Of a stretch of 64,000 nucleotides of DNA, positions 58,004 to 64,000 are shown one piece after another (position 1 is the stretch's first letter; each line of letters begins with the position of its first letter). The DNA lies in the NCBI GenBank assembly GCA_015680685.1, contig MNCI01029493.1:86372-150371 (forward strand). The letters are read 5' to 3'. The stretch is from Gnetum montanum. Taxonomy: Eukaryota; Streptophyta; Gnetopsida; Gnetales; Gnetaceae. The notes beneath the pieces are model-generated. The model was given only the letters and a program-made list of their open reading frames with translations. It was not told the origin of the DNA and searched no databases. The position numbers were made by a program, and so were the translations under genes.

Positions 58004-60782
58004 TCATGTAGTTCCTGGTGTCAGTGGCTCCTTCATGGGTGCCTTTCCCTTATCTTATGCTCTAGTTCTTGGGACTTGATGGTGTTGAAGTATGGCTTGG
58101 AGTTTCTCCTCTTTAGTTTGGGGATCCTGTGCCATCCATGCTAATGTTCCAGTGTTTGATGGAGTCAGCACCTTCCATGGGTAAGGTAGTTGTAGAAACA
58201 TTTTATTTGCCTTGACATATCAAGCTGCAAACACCTGTTGTTCCTCCTCATAGGCTCTAGCTTTGTCTCTGTATTCTTGAAAATTAGCCAAGTCTATTGC
58301 GACACCTTCTTGTCCCTAGTAGCTTGCTTTAACCACCTCAAGTTTGGAATTTGCAACCTCTAATTTTTGCAATATCTTCTTGCGTTCTGCAAATTCTATT
58401 TCATATTTGATGTAGGTGATGGCTACATGTTGCTCGAGCTCTATTCTTGGGTGCTTTGCTATTAACATGGCAAGCTTGGCATACCGCAAGTTTGCCAACT
58501 TCATGTATTCTATAAGGTCTTGGATTTGTAGGTCCCGGTTCTTAACTTTCGCCTAGTGGGCAAATGCATATGTGCCCAATATGGCTTGCTAGTCAGTGTG
58601 TTGAGCACTGATAGCATTGATGTGGGCCTTGGCCATATGGATCTCCTTCTCAATTATCTGTTTATACATCCCCACTTAGTCCCAGAAGTGCTCCTTTAGC
58701 GTTTCATGCCATTTAGCCTTATTCTACCATGCGCTTATTTCGATAACCATCTTCTAATGTATGGGGTGCACCTCCTCCATCAAGAGGGTTCGATTTTCCT
58801 TGGCTAAACTATTTATGTCTTGGTTGACCCAGATGAGTTGTTCTTGTAATTGCTAAAAATGTTCTTTGAGAACATTCTTTTGCTTTTCCACAGAGGTCAA
58901 TCGAAGGTTGTTAGCAACAAGCTACTTATTGTCCTCTTGTAAGGCCTTGCATGCCTTGGTATGCACATAAGTTTGCACTTACACTACAGAGGCATCCCAA
59001 ACAGCCTTCTCTTTTTCTTCTGTCACCTTCTTATTCTCCATCAATAGTTTGATCAGTTGCTTAGTTTTGAAAGTGTCAAGTTGGTCTACAGGAACAAATT
59101 GTGAAGGATCCTGCTGTGTTGCTTGTAGGGCTATGAGCCTTTCTTGCAATTTTTGCACCTCTACTTCAACGTGCTCAACCCTCATCTCTGTTAAGACTAG
59201 CTTTCCCTTGGTGGAAATGAGGTCTGATTGAATTGCCGTAACATCCTGAGGGATGTCAAACATGGACGTCATTACCTATCCTATTTGTAGCAATTGATCA
59301 AGTACATCCTCATGTTTTGTAGAAGTCATTGAGGTCCTAGCCAGAGTTTGAGCATCTCGTGCTCCTATAAGGTTTGCCGATGGCACAACAGGTACATTGA
59401 ATGATTCCTTAATGTGGTCTACAACCACTTCTGTAGCTCCTACTACATCTTGGTGTTGCATGACCACTATTGTGGCCCCTTCACCAGTTTCTAATTACAC
59501 TTGAAAAGATGCAACATTACTTGAGATCTGTTGTGACCAAGTGCTCTCTCCTCCTCCTATATGGGTGGACACTTCACCCCTTGCACGATCCAAAGAAACC
59601 ATGGGCTATATAGCATCATCGATGACGCGGAAGAGATTTGCATCATCATGACTTCCCCAACTGACCATCTCAATGATGGCCTTGAGATGGCTCATCGACG
59701 GTTTGTAATCTTGAGGCAGTGGTGGTTGATCCTAGCCCGTGCTAGGCCTTGCTTCTTGTTGTTGGTTGGGTCCCGTACTTGGAAGTTGGTTGGGTCTTGC
59801 AAGTTGAGTTGCAGTTGGCCCAACCATCTGTTCTTTTTCTTGTTTCGATCCTAGTGTCTCACCAGTGATTTTCCTTATGGCTGCTAGCTTTAGTAGTTCA
59901 ACATAAGAAGCATTTTGGGCTTTTTAGAGGACATCATTAGTATATCCTCTCATGCTAGCACATCTACACAACTTCGTGATAAGACAAGGGAAGGACAATG
60001 CAAGCTTCCCTATCTTTCGTTCTTCAAAATGCCTCAGGATCTCTATAAAATATAGATGAGGTAGGTTAGCATTAACCTTTCCCATCAACACTGCACATCC
60101 TCTTGCCACATATGTTGAAATTATTTTTAAGCCCTTCATGGGGAAGAGGTGATAAGTCTCTATTTTGAAATAGATCCTCTCTTCTATTGTCAAGTCTCCA
60201 AACATCTTATCCTCCTTGCCATATGCCCTTTCCAATCAAACTCATCATGCATCAAGGTCTAAATGGGTAGACAACTGAGCAACCTTTGGCCATGTATTCG
60301 AAAGGTTTAATACTTTTGAAATGGCCTGAACAGAGAAATCGATTGTCACACCACAAATGTTAACTGTGGTGCCTTGTTATCTATTGTGCCAAAATTGGTA
60401 TGTTTTCCCTAAGTACCAGGCACTTGCTTTTAGAGAGGATAGGCCATAATGGGGACCCTTTGAGGTGGTCCCTAATAGCCTCTAGAGCAAACTATGTGAA
60501 AGATTAAAAATTTAATTCCATAATCACCGCAGTGAATATGGACCTTTCATGGATATCCTAAACACAATCCTGGGGCAACGTGAGATGTTGTCCGTGTTTA
60601 GGCACTGCTGCAACTCCTCCTTGTACCTGCCTTGATTGTAAAGTAGCAGGGTCCTCTTGGTGGATGCTAAATGATTGTTCCTCCTACTTTGCATGTTATT
60701 CGATAGGAACTTGTCCACCTCTCCTAGGTCGTTTACTCCCACCTTGAGCAGGACCTTCCTATTGTCTATATTTCAGGGCCAT
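58004..60782 (-). pseudogene. E4 ORF2: full-length coiled-coil gene with stops
   Basis: The ATG at 60782-60780 starts MALKYRQ, directly after TTGCAG, a splice-acceptor-like sequence. SRRNNHLASTKRTLLLYN follows, then YQFWHN and GTTVNI, LTIEERIYFKIETYHLFPMK, ISTYVARGCAVLMGKV and LALSFPCLITKLCRCA (to about 59930), a Pro/Gln-rich linker, HIKESFNVPVVP, and a coiled coil (59272-58320) with LISTKGKLVLTEMRVEHVEV and YAKLAMLIAKHPRIELEQHV. It ends KEPLTPGTT at 58004. About 926 codons overall, with several TAG or TAA stops. Two TAG stops (58924-58922 and 58726-58724) lie at the same codons as in E2. No enzyme motif was seen; the function is unknown. Confidence 0.7.
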
Positions 60783-60993
60783 CTGCAATCACACGGGACC
60801 CATCATTAGTAAGGTTGTTACCAAGGTTAGGTTATACCTTATTGGTTACCTTAATGAGTTTTTTTATCTCTGTGTGATATTTCTTGAAAGATTATAATAT
60901 TTAATCCTCTTTGCTTAAGTGGTTTCCAAATCTAGTTTCTTGGTATAACTAAGGGGATGAATTATTTTTGGCACATTTATCCTTAATGTTATN

Positions 60994-61048
60994 ATATATA
61001 GGTTTTTGTGACGCGATATCGTGTATGTGATATCGTGTATGCGATATC
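60994..61048 (-). promoter_or_regulatory. Internal promoter-like site upstream of ORF2 in E4
   Basis: Three perfect GATATC palindromes start at 61015, 61029 and 61043, exactly 14 bp apart. On the minus strand they are followed 14 bp later by TATATAT (61000-60994, next to a single N at 60993) and then, about 210 bp on, by the ORF2 ATG. The layout copies the LTR promoter of the same element. Confidence 0.65.
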
Positions 61049-62368
61049 GCAGCCTATCGATGTTAAGGCACTAGGAAATATACCAAAATTTGAAGATGTT
61101 TCTAAAATGAATGATGGAAACTAAGGACATGTGGATAAGTGTTAAAGGGTTCCAAGGTAATTTAACTAGTTTTGAAGGCACGAATAATTATGTGTGAGTG
61201 GAATTGATCAATAAGGGCCTCAGGTGGTAAGGGAGAGAAAAAGGCCATGTGATCGTTCATAGGAATGTTGGAATTCAGAGGGATAGTAATAAGGGAAAGG
61301 ATATTGTTGAAAATAAGCTGAGGGTAATAAATGGTGTGTGTGGAAGATGTGTTATGAGTGCAAATTACAAAAAATTACGCAAGTGGGTCCTCCCCAAAGT
61401 AGGTTCCAACTTATAATGCCCTTGTGGAACCACACTTCAAAGTGTCTGTGGGCACTCGAAGGGTTAAATGTAATCCACACTGGTTCCACAAAACACACAC
61501 ATATAAGTATCATGGGAATGAGGTTAAAATTCTATGCTACACAAGACATGAGTTAAAATTACATGAACAGTGAAATAAGATGGGGTATAGAAGGGATTGT
61601 AGAGATTGGGACATGAGGTAACTAACCTAGGGCATAATGAATCCTACATGTAAAGCATGATTACCATGTCCATTTCTCTAATCAATGACACTGCATTGTT
61701 TCATCCCATGATGAGCAATTATGAGAGTACTAGAACAATGAGGCGTATGATCACTTGACATTTTTTTCAAGGGAGGAGTGATTTTTGCTTTGTGGCACTT
61801 TCTTTGTTTTGGTTTTTTTTTTGATTGCTGAATCCAGAGAAGCAGCCAACCTTCAGGCATGGGTGCATGTCTTTCCAGTGGGACCCCCTAAAAAGACATT
61901 GGATTTTTAAGTGCCTTTTGATTACTCTTACTTCCATTTTGCATTAGATCTATAAGGATCTTAGTACAACCACATTTTGTGATAACTCTCATAGATGTCA
62001 CACCCTAATCATTTCCTCTTGGTCCATCCTTCTTCATTTTGGGTACAATGAACAAAAAAATTAATTTTAAGTTTTAAGAATGTCAAGAATATCACTGTAC
62101 CCTCGAATAGAACCTCTTATTGTAGAATGGATGAGTGGGTGTAATGGGCTCACTGTCCAAATAATTGATCACTTGAGACTCGATAACATAGAACACACCT
62201 TAACCAACAAGCCACATGAGTGTCTTATTCATAGATGAGATTACTTATAAAAGATAAAAAGACAAAAAGATAAAAAGATAAAACAAGAAATTGAAAAGTG
62301 AAAAACTAGAAGACAAAAAATTGCAAAAATTAAAGAAAATGAAAAATATTTATTAATCCTGCTTGTTA
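61049..62368 (-). other. E4 non-coding interior
   Basis: No long frames. Contains the conserved block at about 61375-61466 (TACTTTGGGGAGGACCCACT on minus) and, near 61610, CATTATGCCCTAG|GTTAGT, aligned with the putative 5' splice site of E3 (ATG|GTAAGG). AT-rich near 62230-62340. Confidence 0.5.
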
Positions 62369-64000
62369 TTAGAATGGTGGATATCCCCCATAACTAAACA
62401 GTTGAGCATGGCAAGGATTAATAGCTGAAAGATGAGGATCCTTGCATGTTGGGAATATTGAAACTTGATCATACTTACCCCATTGGGGTTCACACACTTG
62501 ATTATAGTAAGCATAATGGGGCAATTTATAAGATGTGGTTCCTAGATAACGAGTTGACCCACTATGATACTTGAGACCGTAAGATGGTATGCAAGGATCG
62601 AGATGTCGCTCTCCATGGCCATATTCATTGGGCCGTATGGTTGTTGGAGTGTTAATTGGCAGCCTTGATGAAGTGAGACAAGGCATTGGGTTCGAAGGGA
62701 AGGATGCACCACAGTGTTGGACTTGTGTTGAGTTGGAGAATGCAGTGGCCTTGGAACTATGTTGTCCCTTCCTATGATCATGTCTAAAGAAGGGACGCCT
62801 TTGATGTTGAGGAGGTCTCTCAATGCTATTGGCAATAGTAGCACAAGTAACGTTCGTGGGTTGTTGCTGTGGTGCAGACACTTTAGAAATAGTTGGTGGT
62901 AATGTAGAAGGAGGAAAAGGATGAGAATCTTGAAATTTAGGAGAAGTGTAAGATACACAATGTGGTGGTTGTGTTGAGGACATGGGCTGATAGTATTGAG
63001 GAGAAAAATAATACGGCAAGATAGAGTATGTTTACCTAGTTGGGGAAACAAGATTTTGAACTAGATAAGCATTTAGATTTGGATGATATAAAGGGTGTCT
63101 CCAATTTAGGGGTGGTTTCCCCCATGAATGGGATTGTTGCCACTATGATCAAACACAGTATCTTTGTATGAACTCTAGATGTAACATGCTTTCCCAATGC
63201 TCATATAAATGTAACAAGATTGGGCATTGTCCCTTGGGGTGATCGTATAGGCAAATGTTGCATTCATATGTATGATTGCCTGTTGAGCTCTTATCTTCCT
63301 CATCCCTCCTTTCTGCTTGTCTAATAATACGTTGTCCTGCTTCTTGGGTTGTCAAGACTCTATCTCCAATAATATCAATATATTCTCTACACTTTTTATG
63401 CGTCCATTTCAAAATCTTATTGATCTTTGCCTCAACTTCCTCTAATGATTGTTGTACTGGCAAAGATGGTTCTTCCTCCTTGAGATAGGTTGATTTCTCC
63501 TTTTTGTGATTATGGACCTCTGTTAAGTTGAGATTTTGGTCCTGTTGATGTTTTTCAACACTCTCCCATCTAGCCATTTCTCCTTCTTCTTTTACTACCC
63601 ACTTAATAAGCTCTGGGGAATTGATGGGTTCGTAGTTCGTATAGTTGACCTTGGGCATACATCCCTAGGGTTTCTGTTGTTGCATCACGAAGCCCATCAA
63701 TGATATGGCACATTAGCCTTTCCTCACAGAACTCATGGCCTGGACAGTTTCTTTAATAGTGCATAATATCTTTCTAGGGCCATGTCCAAGGGTTCATGTT
63801 GTGCTTGTTTCCATTCTTGGATTTGTTTCTTGAAGGCTAACACTCTTGCATAGGTTTGATTTCTTTCATTAAAGAGTTCTATCATTGTTGGCCAATATCA
63901 TATTGAAATTCATTTTAACGATCTATACCATACTTTTGTTTGGCCAACGAGTGTCATAGGAAAGAGCTTGAGTTTTTGTGAACCTTTATCAATGTTGTTC
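62369..64000 (-). pseudogene. E4 gag, 5' end outside window
   Basis: From the window edge: NIDKGSQKLKLFPMTLVGQT, KVWYRSL, QIQEWKQAQHEPLDMALERY (retrotransposon gag domain), then after frame changes KWVVKEEGEMARWESVEKHQ (63600), EVEAKINKILKWTHKK, and the intact knuckle CNICLYDHPKGQC (63262-63224). The tail (63019-62369) is rich in Pro, His, Ser and Tyr, with CEPQWGKYDQVSIFPTCKD, and ends FSYGGYPPF. No protease follows the stop. Frameshifts between 63149 and 63050 and stops near 63700 show decay, but it is the best-preserved gag tail here. Confidence 0.8.

Larger units (their letters stand above)
56960..64000 (-). mobile_element. E4: LTR retroelement, minus strand, runs off the window
   Basis: The LTR at 56960-57812 is followed by a polypurine tract (57813-57826), full-length ORF2 (58004-60782), an internal promoter-like site (60994-61048), a conserved non-coding region and most of gag (62369-64000). 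The 5' LTR and primer site lie beyond 64000. It is nested in the E3 LTR and is therefore the youngest insertion in this stack. No pol domain is present in the visible part. Confidence 0.88.

Overview
The window looks like nuclear DNA of a seed plant with a large, repeat-rich genome. A gymnosperm is plausible but cannot be shown from the sequence alone. It is AT-rich and gene-poor, has several runs of N, and holds one convincing host gene: a three-exon cation/H+ exchanger of the CHX17-20 clade (4154-6981, minus strand, 824 aa). Almost everything else is transposable-element DNA in various states of decay.

Layout. 1-2.5 kb: a solo LTR (690-1460) and an RTE-type LINE 3' remnant. 2.5-8.07 kb: the CHX gene and its flanks. 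8.07-14.28 kb: element E1, a complete LTR retroelement on the minus strand with a CCTAG target-site duplication. 14.3-23.2 kb: two different non-LTR reverse-transcriptase relics, a possible SINE and tandem repeats. 23.2-49.6 kb: element E5, an old Ty3/Tat-like retrotransposon on the plus strand with LTR copies of at least 4 kb and decayed gag, protease, RNase H, RT, RNase H and integrase. Element E2 (24171-33408, plus) sits in its 5' LTR with an ATTAT duplication. Element E3 (from 49579, minus) sits in its 3' LTR. E3's far LTR is in turn broken by element E4 (56960 to beyond the window, minus).

The most interesting system is the family formed by the solo LTR, E1, E2, E3 and E4. These elements share LTRs that begin TGAT and mostly end TCATCA (E3 ends TTATCA), a tRNA-Asp-like primer site, a gag with an unusual C-X2-C-X3-H-X4-C knuckle and a His/Pro/Ser/Tyr-rich tail, and no protease, RT or integrase. 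Downstream, in the position where some plant retroelements carry an env-like gene, lies a long coiled-coil gene (called ORF2 here) whose ATG directly follows a splice-acceptor-like site in two copies. Upstream of the LTR TATA box is an array of self-complementary hexamers (pattern RWYRWY) at a strict 14-bp period, with one conserved 19-20 bp step. The same motif plus a TATA-like box recurs inside the elements, upstream of ORF2. I read this as a non-autonomous retroelement family that probably uses enzymes supplied in trans and has a duplicated promoter module. The array and the second promoter are the observations I would follow first.

All retroelement genes seen here carry stops or frameshifts. 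Nest order (E5, then E2 and E3, then E4) gives a relative chronology, and an intact empty site in E5's other LTR confirms the E2 insertion point to the base.
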